64,000 nucleotides of DNA from Bacteroidota bacterium (GTDB lineage Bacteria; Bacteroidota; Ignavibacteria; Kapaibacteriales; UBA2268): the NCBI GenBank assembly GCA_021780815.1, contig JAJXYC010000015.1, positions 461,796 through 525,795 on the forward strand. Reading direction: 5' to 3'. Under the pieces are notes generated by a model, which worked only from the letters and a program-made list of their open reading frames with translations, was not told where the DNA came from and did not search any database. A program made the translations under genes and the position numbers. This document shows positions 46,815 through 54,707 of this stretch, in pieces. Within the stretch, counting starts at the first letter, position 1. Every line of letters begins with the position of its first letter.

Positions 46815-46876
46815 ATAAATCTATATAATCTATATATTAAATTAATATATTAAAACTTAATAATTAAGGTAAAAAA

Positions 46877-47281
46877 ATGGTAAAATTAAGATTAAGAAGA
46901 AAAGGAGCAAAGCACCATCCTGTATATGATATAGTTGCAGTTGATGGTAAAGCAAAACGTGATGGCGCATTTCTTGAAAGATTAGGTTATTACGACCCAA
47001 ACACAAACCCAAGCACTTTTAAAATTAATCACGAAAGAGCAATTTATTGGCTTGGTGTAGGCGCACAACCTACTCTTGTTGTACATAACTTACTTAGTTA
47101 TGACGGTGTTTTGTTGCGGAGATCTTTAACATTTAAAGATAAACCAGCAGAAGAAATTGAAGAACAAGTTTCAAAACATAAACAAATTGCTATCGCACGC
47201 TACAATAGACGTAAAGAACTTAGGAAAAAACGTATTATTGCTAAAAAGAAAGCAGAAGCTGCTGAAAAAGATAAAAAATAA
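46877..47281 (+). CDS. rpsP: 30S ribosomal protein S16 (with C-terminal extension)
   Basis: 134 residues against about 80-90 in many bacteria. The core, VKLRLRRKGAKHHPVYDIVAVDGKAKRDGAFLERLGYYDPNT and YWLGVGAQPTLVVHNLLSYDG, is standard S16. The last 45 or so residues are extra and Lys/Arg/Glu/Ala-rich, a helical tail like that found in other Bacteroidota S16 proteins. The usual rimM-trmD-rplS neighbours are absent. Confidence 0.96.
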   Translation: MVKLRLRRKGAKHHPVYDIVAVDGKAKRDGAFLERLGYYDPNTNPSTFKINHERAIYWLGVGAQPTLVVHNLLSYDGVLLRRSLTFKDKPAEEIEEQVSKHKQIAIARYNRRKELRKKRIIAKKKAEAAEKDKK

Positions 47282-47322
47282 TATATTTTTTTTAATTAAT
47301 TTAAATTTAATTAATTAATTGA

Positions 47323-47351
47323 TTGTAATATTAATAAGTTTTGTAATTTTG
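47323..47351 (+). promoter_or_regulatory. Promoter upstream of the S1 gene, TTG-N18-TAATTTTG
   Basis: TTG at 47323-47325 and TAATTTTG at 47344-47351, 93 bases before the S1 ATG. The longer leader leaves room for translational control, but no defined structure was seen. Confidence 0.5.
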
Positions 47352-47444
47352 AATTTTAAGTTACAGACAAAAAAACAAAAAATAAACCTAATTTATAAAG
47401 ACTACAAAAATAATTTTAAAAATTAAAAAATGCAGGAATAAGTA

Positions 47445-48896
47445 ATGAGTGAACAATCTTCTGTTATCAATGCACAAAGTGATAACAATCAAAGCAACTT
47501 AGTTGAAGATTTAAATCAAAATGTTGAACAAAAATCGGCTCCCAACGAAGTTTTAGAAATAAGTGAGCAAATTGAAGTAAACAGCAAAAACGTAGTAGAG
47601 CAACAGCCCTCAACAGAACAACCAGAAAATAATGGAACAATTGAAACTAAAACAAAACCTGCACATCAAACGGCAGAGTTAGATCCAGCAATTTTAGAAA
47701 AGTTAAAGCAAATTAAAGCAGAAGGAAAAACAGTTACCGCAAAAGTGGAAGATAGAGTTCGTGGTGGGTTGAAACTTGTTTTTGAAAATATCCCTTTATT
47801 TTTGCCAATTTCCCATTATACTTTGAAATCCAATCCTTCCGAAGATGAGTTAATAAGATCTGTTGGCGATATTTTGGAAGTTGAAATTCTTGAAATTAAC
47901 GAAGATGTACCTTCTCATAGGCGTAATATCATTGTTTCAAGAAAGAATATTTTGGAAAAGAAATTCTGGGAAGAAATCAGGGAAGGAACTATCGTTGAAG
48001 GAACAGTTACTTCAATAACAACATTTGGTATATTCCTTGAAGTAGGTGGCTTTGAAGGATTAGTTCATATCAGCAGAATGTCCCGCAAAAGATTAAGTTC
48101 TACAAAGAACTTTGCTAAGAAAGGTGATAAATTAAAAGCGGTAGTGGTTGAAGTTGATAAAGCCAAAAAAAGAATTGGATTAAGTATTGCCGATTTAGAG
48201 CCTTCACCTTGGACTAATGTTGCTGAAAAATATCCTGTAAACTCTATACAAAAAGTTACAGTTAAAAAAATCGTTGATTTTGGTGTTTTTGTTGAACTTC
48301 CTGACGGTATTGAAGGTCTAATTAGAAGTAACAATTTATCTTGGACACAACGCTTTGATAATCCAAAAGAAATCTTACAAGTTGGTCAAGAAATTGATGC
48401 TATGGTTGTTTCTGTTTCTCCTGATAAAGAAATGCTTGCTTTAAGTTATAAACATACTTTACACAATCCTTGGTTAGATATTGAACAAAAAATTAAAATT
48501 AATGATGAAGTTCAAGGCATTGTTAAACAAGTTAAACCAGAAGGCGTAATTGTTACTGTTGCTGACGAATACGATGGATTTATGCCTAAAAGTAAAATTA
48601 AAAATATTGGAAAAGGCAAAAAAATTCCTTTCAAAAAGGGAGATAAAGTTGATGTGATTATCGTTGATTTATCCCCTAATAATCAATCTTTAATTTTAGA
48701 ATTAAAACAAGATGCCGATGCTTTGGAAAATGACAATTTCAACAGACAAAAGAATCGTTCAAATAATAAGCAAAAACACGATGATAGACCACAATATCAT
48801 CAACCAATTGAAACTACTTCTACTGAAGTTAGTAGTTTTTCGCTTTCCGATATGATTGGTGAAGACGCATTCAATAAATTATTCAAAAATAATTAA
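47445..48896 (+). CDS. S1 RNA-binding domain protein (ribosomal protein S1-like)
   Basis: 483 residues. An acidic, Gln/Asn/Glu-rich N-terminus of about 80 residues is followed by four S1 (OB-fold) domains: about 90-175 (VTAKVEDRVRGGLKLVFENI), 180-260 (EGTVTSITTFGIFLEVGGFEGLVHIS), 265-350 (VKKIVDFGVFVELPDGIEGLIRSN) and 355-430 (VQGIVKQVKPEGVIVTVADEYDGFMP). The C-terminal tail is polar. It is shorter than E. coli S1 (six domains) but this size is common in the group. It probably helps mRNA binding on the 30S subunit. Whether it is the only S1 of the organism cannot be told, so no symbol is given. Confidence 0.88.
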   Translation: MSEQSSVINAQSDNNQSNLVEDLNQNVEQKSAPNEVLEISEQIEVNSKNVVEQQPSTEQPENNGTIETKTKPAHQTAELDPAILEKLKQIKAEGKTVTAKVEDRVRGGLKLVFENIPLFLPISHYTLKSNPSEDELIRSVGDILEVEILEINEDVPSHRRNIIVSRKNILEKKFWEEIREGTIVEGTVTSITTFGIFLEVGGFEGLVHISRMSRKRLSSTKNFAKKGDKLKAVVVEVDKAKKRIGLSIADLEPSPWTNVAEKYPVNSIQKVTVKKIVDFGVFVELPDGIEGLIRSNNLSWTQRFDNPKEILQVGQEIDAMVVSVSPDKEMLALSYKHTLHNPWLDIEQKIKINDEVQGIVKQVKPEGVIVTVADEYDGFMPKSKIKNIGKGKKIPFKKGDKVDVIIVDLSPNNQSLILELKQDADALENDNFNRQKNRSNNKQKHDDRPQYHQPIETTSTEVSSFSLSDMIGEDAFNKLFKNN

Positions 48897-48927
48897 TATC
48901 ATTTTTTCATATTAATTATTTCTGCTC

Positions 48928-48969
48928 AAAAAAACGTAGTGAAGAATTTTTCCTTCACTACGTTTTTTT
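48928..48969. terminator. Bidirectional terminator between the S1 and E1 genes
   Basis: CGTAGTGAAG / CTTCACTACG, 10-bp stem extended by seven A-T pairs on the flanks, 8-nt loop. T runs on both strands suit the two convergent genes. Confidence 0.9.
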
Positions 48970-49020
48970 TATATTCTTTTTTTAATATTTTTTAATTTTT
49001 TTTGAATAAATATAACGAGA

Positions 49021-51162
49021 TTAAAACTTTACAACTTCTAAAACTGCTTGCTTAATATCGTTTTGGTTTGGAAGAATGATTTTTTCATAATTTTTAGCAA
49101 ATCCAACTGGTGAAAATTTTGAGCCAACTCTTATTATAGGAGCATCAAGAAATTTAAAGCAATTCTTCTGTATTTCAGATACAATTTCACCACCTACACC
49201 ACCAATAATTTTATCTTCATGGGCAACAATTACTTTATTGGTCTTTTGAACTGATGCAAAAACAGTTTCTTTATCCCAAGGCGCCAATGAGCGTAAATCA
49301 ATAACTTCGACATCAATTCCTTCTTTTGCCAGATCATCAGCAGCAAACAGCGAAAGATGGACCGCTGTCCCATAAGTAATAATAGTTATATCCTTTCCTG
49401 TCCTTCTAATTCGTGCCTTACCAAAAGGAATTATATAGTCATCAGAGGGTAAAGAAGTACTGGCTTGCTTAAAGTTATATAAATATTTAGGTTCAAGGAA
49501 CAAAGTAATCCCTTTCGAACGAATAGCATTTCTTAATAAACCAGCGGCATCATCAGCAAAAGCAGGCTGAACTACTCGAATACCTGGTAAAGTAATAAAT
49601 GTTCCTTCTAAATTTTGTGAATGATAAAGACCACCTTGTATATATCCACCACTTGCTAAACGTATTACAAAATTCGGAGAAAATTGCCCATTTGTGCGCC
49701 AATAATCATGGGAAGATTCAACAAGTTGTTCCATAGCAGGCCAAAAGTAATCTGCAAATTCTGCACCTTCAATTATTACTCTAATTTCAGGGTCATAACG
49801 AGTAAAGCCATTGGCAGTCCCTACAATACTATCTTCTGCAATTGGTGAATTGAAAACCCTTTCTCGTCCAAATTCCTCTGGCATTCCTTTCACTACATTA
49901 AAAACTCCACCTTTACTTATATCTTGTCCCCAAAGAAATGTTTTCTTATTTTTACGAAATTCTTTTTTTAATGTATCATTAATAGAATGAATTAAATTTA
50001 CTTTTTCACCTATATCAGAATTATTTTCATTAAAATCATTAAAATCATTATCTTCAAAATAAGAAATTGGAACAATGTTTTGAGACCATTTAGAACCATC
50101 CGCATCAGGAGCAACTTCTGCTAAATCGGCGGCTTGAAAAATAATATTCCTATTATCTTCTTCTATTTTTAAAATTTCTGCTTCTGTTAAAATTCCATCA
50201 TTTAAGATATGATAACGGAATTGCAACAATGGGTCTCTTCTTTTAACAGATTTTAGTTCATCTTCTGAACGATAGATTTCATGTCTATCGGAATTTGAAT
50301 GTGAACCAATTCTATCACAACTTGCATGAACCAAAGCGGCACCTTGTCCACTTGCAACATAATCACGAGCTTGTTTTAAAGTATTAAACGAATCAAAAGG
50401 GTCTCTTCCATCACAATTTATTATTTTTAAATTTTTAAATCCAACCAAATTATCTGATATGCGAGTATTGGCACTTTGGTCTGTTACAGGAACAGAGATT
50501 CCATATCCATTATTTTGTATAACAAAAATTACAGGTAATTTTTCTAATGTAGCCCCATTAATCGCCTCATAAAAATATCCTTCTGACGTAGAAGATTCGC
50601 CGAATGAAGCAAAAGCAATTTCATCGCCATTAAATTTTTTAATTGCACGAGCTACTCCAACTGCATGCAAAGAATGGTTAGAAACACAAGAAGAAACATT
50701 TTGAATATTAATCGATGGTTTGGCAAAATGATTGCTCATATGCCTTCCTCCACCGGCAACATCAGTATCTTTGCTCAAACCATTTAATATGATTTCTTCT
50801 GGGGAAATACCCGCAGACAATACAGTCATTAAATCTCGGTAGTAGGGGAAAAGATAATCTTTACTTGGTCTAAATATTTGTCCTAATGCTAATTGTATCC
50901 CATCATGACCCCCAAAAGGAGCATGATAAGACCAGCCTTTTGCCATTTTCAAATATAACGATGCCTTTTCATCAAGTTTACGACCCAAATGGTTTAATTT
51001 ATACCACTGAATTATTCTTTCTTTTTTATATCCTGAAAAATCAAATTTGCTATATAATTCAAGTTCATGTTCTTGCCCTTGATATAAAATTGATGTAATA
51101 AAAGATTTTGTTGATACACTTATTTGGTTCTTTTCTTTTAATATAGTATTTTTCTTTGCCAT
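49021..51162 (-). CDS. 2-oxoacid dehydrogenase E1, fused alpha and beta subunits
   Basis: 713 residues. The alpha half (about 30-370) has GGHDGIQLALGQI, the thiamine-diphosphate segment ASFGESSTSEGYFYEAINGA...VIFVIQNNGYGISVP and HSNSDRHEIYRSEDEL. The beta half (about 385-713) has LIHSINDTLKKEFRKN, FNSPIAEDSIVGTANGFT and IEGAEFADYFWPAMEQLV. The wording is closest to branched-chain 2-oxoisovalerate dehydrogenase E1. It decarboxylates 2-oxo acids and passes the acyl group to lipoyl-E2, feeding acyl-CoA synthesis. E2 and E3 are not in this window. Substrate choice (branched-chain vs pyruvate) is an inference. Confidence 0.9.
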   Translation of the reverse strand: MAKKNTILKEKNQISVSTKSFITSILYQGQEHELELYSKFDFSGYKKERIIQWYKLNHLGRKLDEKASLYLKMAKGWSYHAPFGGHDGIQLALGQIFRPSKDYLFPYYRDLMTVLSAGISPEEIILNGLSKDTDVAGGGRHMSNHFAKPSINIQNVSSCVSNHSLHAVGVARAIKKFNGDEIAFASFGESSTSEGYFYEAINGATLEKLPVIFVIQNNGYGISVPVTDQSANTRISDNLVGFKNLKIINCDGRDPFDSFNTLKQARDYVASGQGAALVHASCDRIGSHSNSDRHEIYRSEDELKSVKRRDPLLQFRYHILNDGILTEAEILKIEEDNRNIIFQAADLAEVAPDADGSKWSQNIVPISYFEDNDFNDFNENNSDIGEKVNLIHSINDTLKKEFRKNKKTFLWGQDISKGGVFNVVKGMPEEFGRERVFNSPIAEDSIVGTANGFTRYDPEIRVIIEGAEFADYFWPAMEQLVESSHDYWRTNGQFSPNFVIRLASGGYIQGGLYHSQNLEGTFITLPGIRVVQPAFADDAAGLLRNAIRSKGITLFLEPKYLYNFKQASTSLPSDDYIIPFGKARIRRTGKDITIITYGTAVHLSLFAADDLAKEGIDVEVIDLRSLAPWDKETVFASVQKTNKVIVAHEDKIIGGVGGEIVSEIQKNCFKFLDAPIIRVGSKFSPVGFAKNYEKIILPNQNDIKQAVLEVVKF

Positions 51163-51276
51163 TATTCACCAAAATAAAAATTTTTTATAATATTCATTTA
51201 TATTTTAGTTAAAACTAATAAATATAAAAAAAATTGTAAAAAAGAATAATTTTCTTTATCCGAAGTGCTAACCTCA

Positions 51277-51303
51277 AAATGACATATTTTATCATTGTCA
51301 TTT
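51277..51303. other. Inverted repeat in the cdaA-E1 gap
   Basis: AAATGACA / TGTCATTT, 8-bp stem with an 11-nt loop, in the 252-base gap after cdaA. No strong T run follows, so it is a weak terminator candidate or an operator-like palindrome near the E1 gene. Confidence 0.4.
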
Positions 51304-51414
51304 CACTAAAAGAGAGAATAATCTCTAAAAATAAACAAAATAAAAAAAAGATATTCCCATCTGTCAAAATGCAAATATACTTTACTAAAAATAGTAATTA
51401 GATTTATTAGAGAT

Positions 51415-52188
51415 TTATTTTGTATTTATCATAAAGTTAGTTAATTCTTTTAAAAGAGAATCAATTTTAATATTTAATCTCAATTCACCTTTATAAGCAA
51501 TAGATATCCAACCTGTTTCTTCCGAAACAATAAGGATCACAGAATCAACTTGTTCGGAAAGTCCCAAAGCGGCACGGTGGCGAGTTCCCAAATTATGATT
51601 ATTATATTTGGATACACTTGAAAGTGGGAGAACACATCTTGCCGCAGTTATCATCTGATTGTCAATAATAACTGCTCCATCATGAAGAGGAGATTTGGTG
51701 TTGAATATTGATAGCAGTAATTCTTTTGAAATATTAGCATTAATTGGGATACCTGTATCGATTGTCATTTGCACATTTTGAGATTTTGGGAAAACAAACA
51801 AAGCACCAATATGTTTACTAGATAATTCCCTTGTGGTATCAACAATTTCATCAAACGATTCGTTAATTTTAGTCTTCACAAATAATTGAAATATTGGAGA
51901 TTTGGTGAGCATAACCAATGCTTTCCTAATTTCAGGTTGAAATAAAACAACAAATCCAAGCAACCAAATATTCAATATTGTTTTAATAATCCAATTTAAT
52001 GTTCTTAAATGAATTGTTTCAGTAAAAAATGAAAGAAAAATTAGAACAACTAAACCAAAAAGGATTTTTAAAGCAATAGTATTTTTTAAAGCATAATAAA
52101 TTGCCCCAATGATAATACTCACCAAGAGGACATCAATAAAATCCACGAAAGTAAAATTAATAAATCCTATTTTTAGAAGTTCAAACAA
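51415..52188 (-). CDS. cdaA: Diadenylate cyclase CdaA
   Basis: 257 residues. Three membrane helices span about 15-90 (VLLVSIIIGAIYYAL, ALKILFGLVVLIFLSFF, LNIWLLGFVVLF), followed by QPEIRKAL and the DAC domain with the catalytic motifs LHDGAVII (DGA at 170-172) and GTRHRAALG (RHR at 203-205). It makes cyclic di-AMP from two ATP at the membrane. In Firmicutes cdaA pairs with cdaR and glmM; here no CdaR is adjacent. It lies 36 bases after the phoH gene. Confidence 0.93.
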   Translation of the reverse strand: MFELLKIGFINFTFVDFIDVLLVSIIIGAIYYALKNTIALKILFGLVVLIFLSFFTETIHLRTLNWIIKTILNIWLLGFVVLFQPEIRKALVMLTKSPIFQLFVKTKINESFDEIVDTTRELSSKHIGALFVFPKSQNVQMTIDTGIPINANISKELLLSIFNTKSPLHDGAVIIDNQMITAARCVLPLSSVSKYNNHNLGTRHRAALGLSEQVDSVILIVSEETGWISIAYKGELRLNIKIDSLLKELTNFMINTK

Positions 52189-52224
52189 ATTTGTATTTAT
52201 TTTTTAGTATAAATTAATTATAAA

Positions 52225-53214
52225 TTAATCATTTTTTTCTGAATTAGAATTATTTTTTTTATCGTAAGCTTTAATAATATCTGCTACAAGCTTATGCCTG
52301 ACAACATCTTTTTCAGAGAAATAAACAAACTCAATACCTTCTATATCTTGTAAAATAAATTTCGCATTAATAAGCCCCGAAGGTTTACTTTCAGGTAAAT
52401 CAATTTGAGTAATATCTCCAGTAATAATCGCTTTGGAATGCACACCTAAACGAGTCAAGAACATTTTCATCTGAGTAATTGTAGCATTTTGTGCTTCATC
52501 TAAAATGATAAAAGAATAATTTAAAGTTCTGCCCCTCATATAAGCTAGTGGGGTAATTTCAATCACACCTTTTTCAAGAAGACTTTTAAACTTTTCGGGA
52601 GTAAGCATTTGTTGTAAAGCATCAGTTAATGGTTTTAAGTAAGGGTCAATCTTTTCCTGTAAATCACCGGGTAAAAAGCCAAGCGATTCGCCCGCTTCTA
52701 CGGCAGGTCGTGAAAGGACTATTTTAGAAACTTCGTTCCTGCGTAATGATGCAATTGCCATAGCAACAGCTAAAAAAGTTTTACCAGTTCCCGCCGGTCC
52801 AATAGCAAAAACAACATCATTATTTAAAACTTTATTATAATATTCGGCTTGAGTTGGGGTTTTGGGCTTAATAATTTCTTTTGTGGCATGCAAAATAATA
52901 TTCGAACTTTGAGAAAAATTATTTTTCTTGGCTCCAACTTTTTCTTCGTCGTCGTTTGATAGCAACGCTACTACTTGCACAACATCTTCTGGAGTTAAAT
53001 CACCATTCTTTTTTAAAATATAAGTTAATTCGGAGAGAAGTTTTTCAATTATAGATATTTCACTTGGCTGACCAATTAATGTGATTGTATTTCCACGAGT
53101 TGTAATAGAACTTTCAAACTTATTTTCTATAACATTCAAATTTTCATCGTGTAAACCAATCAACTTCACAAAATCTATATCATCAAAGTACAATTTTTTT
53201 TCGATTACTTCCAT
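52225..53214 (-). CDS. PhoH-like ATPase
   Basis: 329 residues from ATG 53212-53214. The track start (53229) is a TTG five codons earlier. The N-terminal KH-like segment (about 1-75) is followed by the PhoH core: Walker A FAIGPAGTGKTFLAVAMAI (GPAGTGKT at 139-146), LSRPAVEAGESLGFLPGDLQEKIDPYLKPL, Walker B SFIILDEAQNATITQMKMFLTRLG, and TGDITQIDLP. PhoH proteins are RNA-linked helicase-like ATPases of incompletely known function. Often their neighbour is ybeY; here it is cdaA. Confidence 0.93.
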   Translation of the reverse strand: MEVIEKKLYFDDIDFVKLIGLHDENLNVIENKFESSITTRGNTITLIGQPSEISIIEKLLSELTYILKKNGDLTPEDVVQVVALLSNDDEEKVGAKKNNFSQSSNIILHATKEIIKPKTPTQAEYYNKVLNNDVVFAIGPAGTGKTFLAVAMAIASLRRNEVSKIVLSRPAVEAGESLGFLPGDLQEKIDPYLKPLTDALQQMLTPEKFKSLLEKGVIEITPLAYMRGRTLNYSFIILDEAQNATITQMKMFLTRLGVHSKAIITGDITQIDLPESKPSGLINAKFILQDIEGIEFVYFSEKDVVRHKLVADIIKAYDKKNNSNSEKND

Positions 53215-53289
53215 AAATAAATTAAGCAATAAATGGATAAAATTATAAGTGGATTATTTTTTATGATCACATTTTCACTATAACAAATT

Positions 53290-53332
53290 AAAGTGAAGAA
53301 TCTTATATTAATTTAATCAGATTCTTCACTTT
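53290..53332. terminator. Long hairpin between the LysM and phoH genes
   Basis: A perfect 14-bp stem, AAAGTGAAGAATCT / AGATTCTTCACTTT, with a 15-nt loop, between two same-strand genes. The T run is short (TTTAATTTG on the minus strand). It shares AGTGAAGAAT with the hairpin at 48935. It could end the LysM transcript or stabilise an mRNA end. Confidence 0.6.
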
Positions 53333-53403
53333 GAATAAAATTTAATTAACTTTGCTTTCAAAATAACATCTAAAAACGAAATTAACAAACAAAACCGAAT
53401 AAG

Positions 53404-54186
53404 CTATTGTCCTGGCGTAACAGTTTTGTCAGTAGCAACTTGCGCACGTTTATTTCTCCAATAACGGCGTTCAGCTTTTTGTTCTTCAGTTGAAATAGGT
53501 GCTTTATTAGGTATACTAAGAACTTGACCAGGGAAAATAATATCAGGATTTTTAATTTTATCTGTATTTGCTTGCCAAATTTTTACCCAAAGTAATGGGT
53601 CAGAATAAATTTCAATTTTTCCTGAAATATTCCACAAACAATCTCTGTTTTCAGCCCAAGTACCAACTGTATAAGTAGTGATTTTCTTTTCTCTATATAG
53701 ACCTTTAATTTCACGAGCAAGAGCAATAATTTTGTCATAAAATTCTGGCAATATAGAAATCTTGTTGGCACGAAGTTGATTTAATTCATCTTCTAAAGCT
53801 TTTACTTCATTTTGCTTATCAGCAAGAGCATCATTGGAAAGACTTTTAAGTTCTCTAACTTTTCCTTCTATGACACCGATTTTTTGGCGGAAAGCATCAA
53901 CTTCCGCATCGTTAGCACCAATTAAACTATAAATTTCTTTATGGCAGTTCACATATGAATTTTTTAAATTGTCAAGGTCAGATTTAGCTTTTGATATTTG
54001 GTCATCTAAGCTTTTCAATTCACCTGTTAAATTATCAATTCTGGATTTGAAATCCAAAATACGGGCTTCCGCTTCTTTCTTTAAAAGTTCAGCATCAGGT
54101 TTGCTTGCTGGTGGTAATTCACTCTGAGCCATTGCAAAGTTAATTGCAAAAATAGTAGTGATGAAAAATACTAAATATCTTCTCAT
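53404..54186 (-). CDS. Coiled-coil protein with C-terminal LysM domain
   Basis: 260 residues. Signal peptide MRRYLVFFITTIFAINFAMAQ. Residues of about 28-165 form a long coiled coil (EAEARILDFKSRIDNLTGELKSLDDQISKAKSDLDNL ... EVKALEDELNQLRAN). A LysM domain at about 178-232 (TYTVGTWAENRDCLWNIS...WVKIWQANTDKI...IIFPGQVLSIP) should bind peptidoglycan. The tail is basic. It starts 15 bases after the stop of a small coiled-coil lipoprotein gene, and the two proteins could bundle to link the outer membrane with the cell wall. That role is inferred. Confidence 0.85.
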   Translation of the reverse strand: MRRYLVFFITTIFAINFAMAQSELPPASKPDAELLKKEAEARILDFKSRIDNLTGELKSLDDQISKAKSDLDNLKNSYVNCHKEIYSLIGANDAEVDAFRQKIGVIEGKVRELKSLSNDALADKQNEVKALEDELNQLRANKISILPEFYDKIIALAREIKGLYREKKITTYTVGTWAENRDCLWNISGKIEIYSDPLLWVKIWQANTDKIKNPDIIFPGQVLSIPNKAPISTEEQKAERRYWRNKRAQVATDKTVTPGQ

Positions 54187-54201
54187 TTCATTCTCCTTAA
54201 A

Positions 54202-54507
54202 TTACTTATTAGGGGTATAATCAGGCCATATATCTGGCCATTTCGACAAACGTTGCTTCACTAAATCAAGTTCGGATTGACAATCTTTCAATTCTGTTTT
54301 TCGTAAGTTAATCTCATCACGAATTTTGCTAAGTTCTGATTTCTTTTCAGAAATCCCATCTTGTAGTGAACGTTCTTGACGACGAAGCTCTTGAAGTTGA
54401 GCTAATTGCTCTTCTGTTATTTTGCTCGAACAAGCAGACATAGAGAGCATTGTCGCTGGAATAACCGTAATTAATCCAATTCTAATTACTATTTTTTTCC
54501 AGTTCAT
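54202..54507 (-). CDS. Small coiled-coil lipoprotein
   Basis: 101 residues. The N-terminus MNWKKIVIRIGLITVIPATMLSMSAC gives a type II signal with the lipidated Cys at 26. Residues of about 30-88 are a continuous charged coiled coil (EEQLAQLQELRRQERSLQDGISEKKSELSKI). It ends with a short aromatic tail, WPDIWPDYTPNK. In layout it recalls Lpp-type or YbgF-like envelope spacers, but I recognise no family. It is the first gene of a two-gene operon with the LysM protein and has a complete promoter upstream. Confidence 0.8.
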   Translation of the reverse strand: MNWKKIVIRIGLITVIPATMLSMSACSSKITEEQLAQLQELRRQERSLQDGISEKKSELSKIRDEINLRKTELKDCQSELDLVKQRLSKWPDIWPDYTPNK

Positions 54508-54543
54508 AAAATAACTCCATTAAGTTGTCAAAAATTGAATTTA

Positions 54544-54573
54544 CAAATATATAAAATAATATTTAAATTACAA
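54544..54573 (-). promoter_or_regulatory. Promoter of the lipoprotein-LysM operon, TTG-N19-TATATTTG
   Basis: On the minus strand, -33 TTG (54573-54571), 19-bp spacer and -7 TATATTTG (54551-54544), 36 bases before the ATG. A full match to the Bacteroidota pattern. Confidence 0.6.
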
Positions 54574-54654
54574 TCAAAGTTGATTAAAAATATTCAAACT
54601 ATTTTTTCTCTCATTTCTTAATATTAAATTTTATAGTTTCTTCATTTTTTTAAC

Positions 54655-54662
54655 TAATTTTG
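54655..54662 (+). promoter_or_regulatory. TAnnTTTG -7 element upstream of the flippase gene
   Basis: TAATTTTG, 45 bases before the ATG at 54708. No -33 TTG seen. Confidence 0.45.
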
Positions 54663-54707
54663 TTTTTTAATATTTTATTTTGAGAAATTATTTAAAATTC
54701 AAATCAA

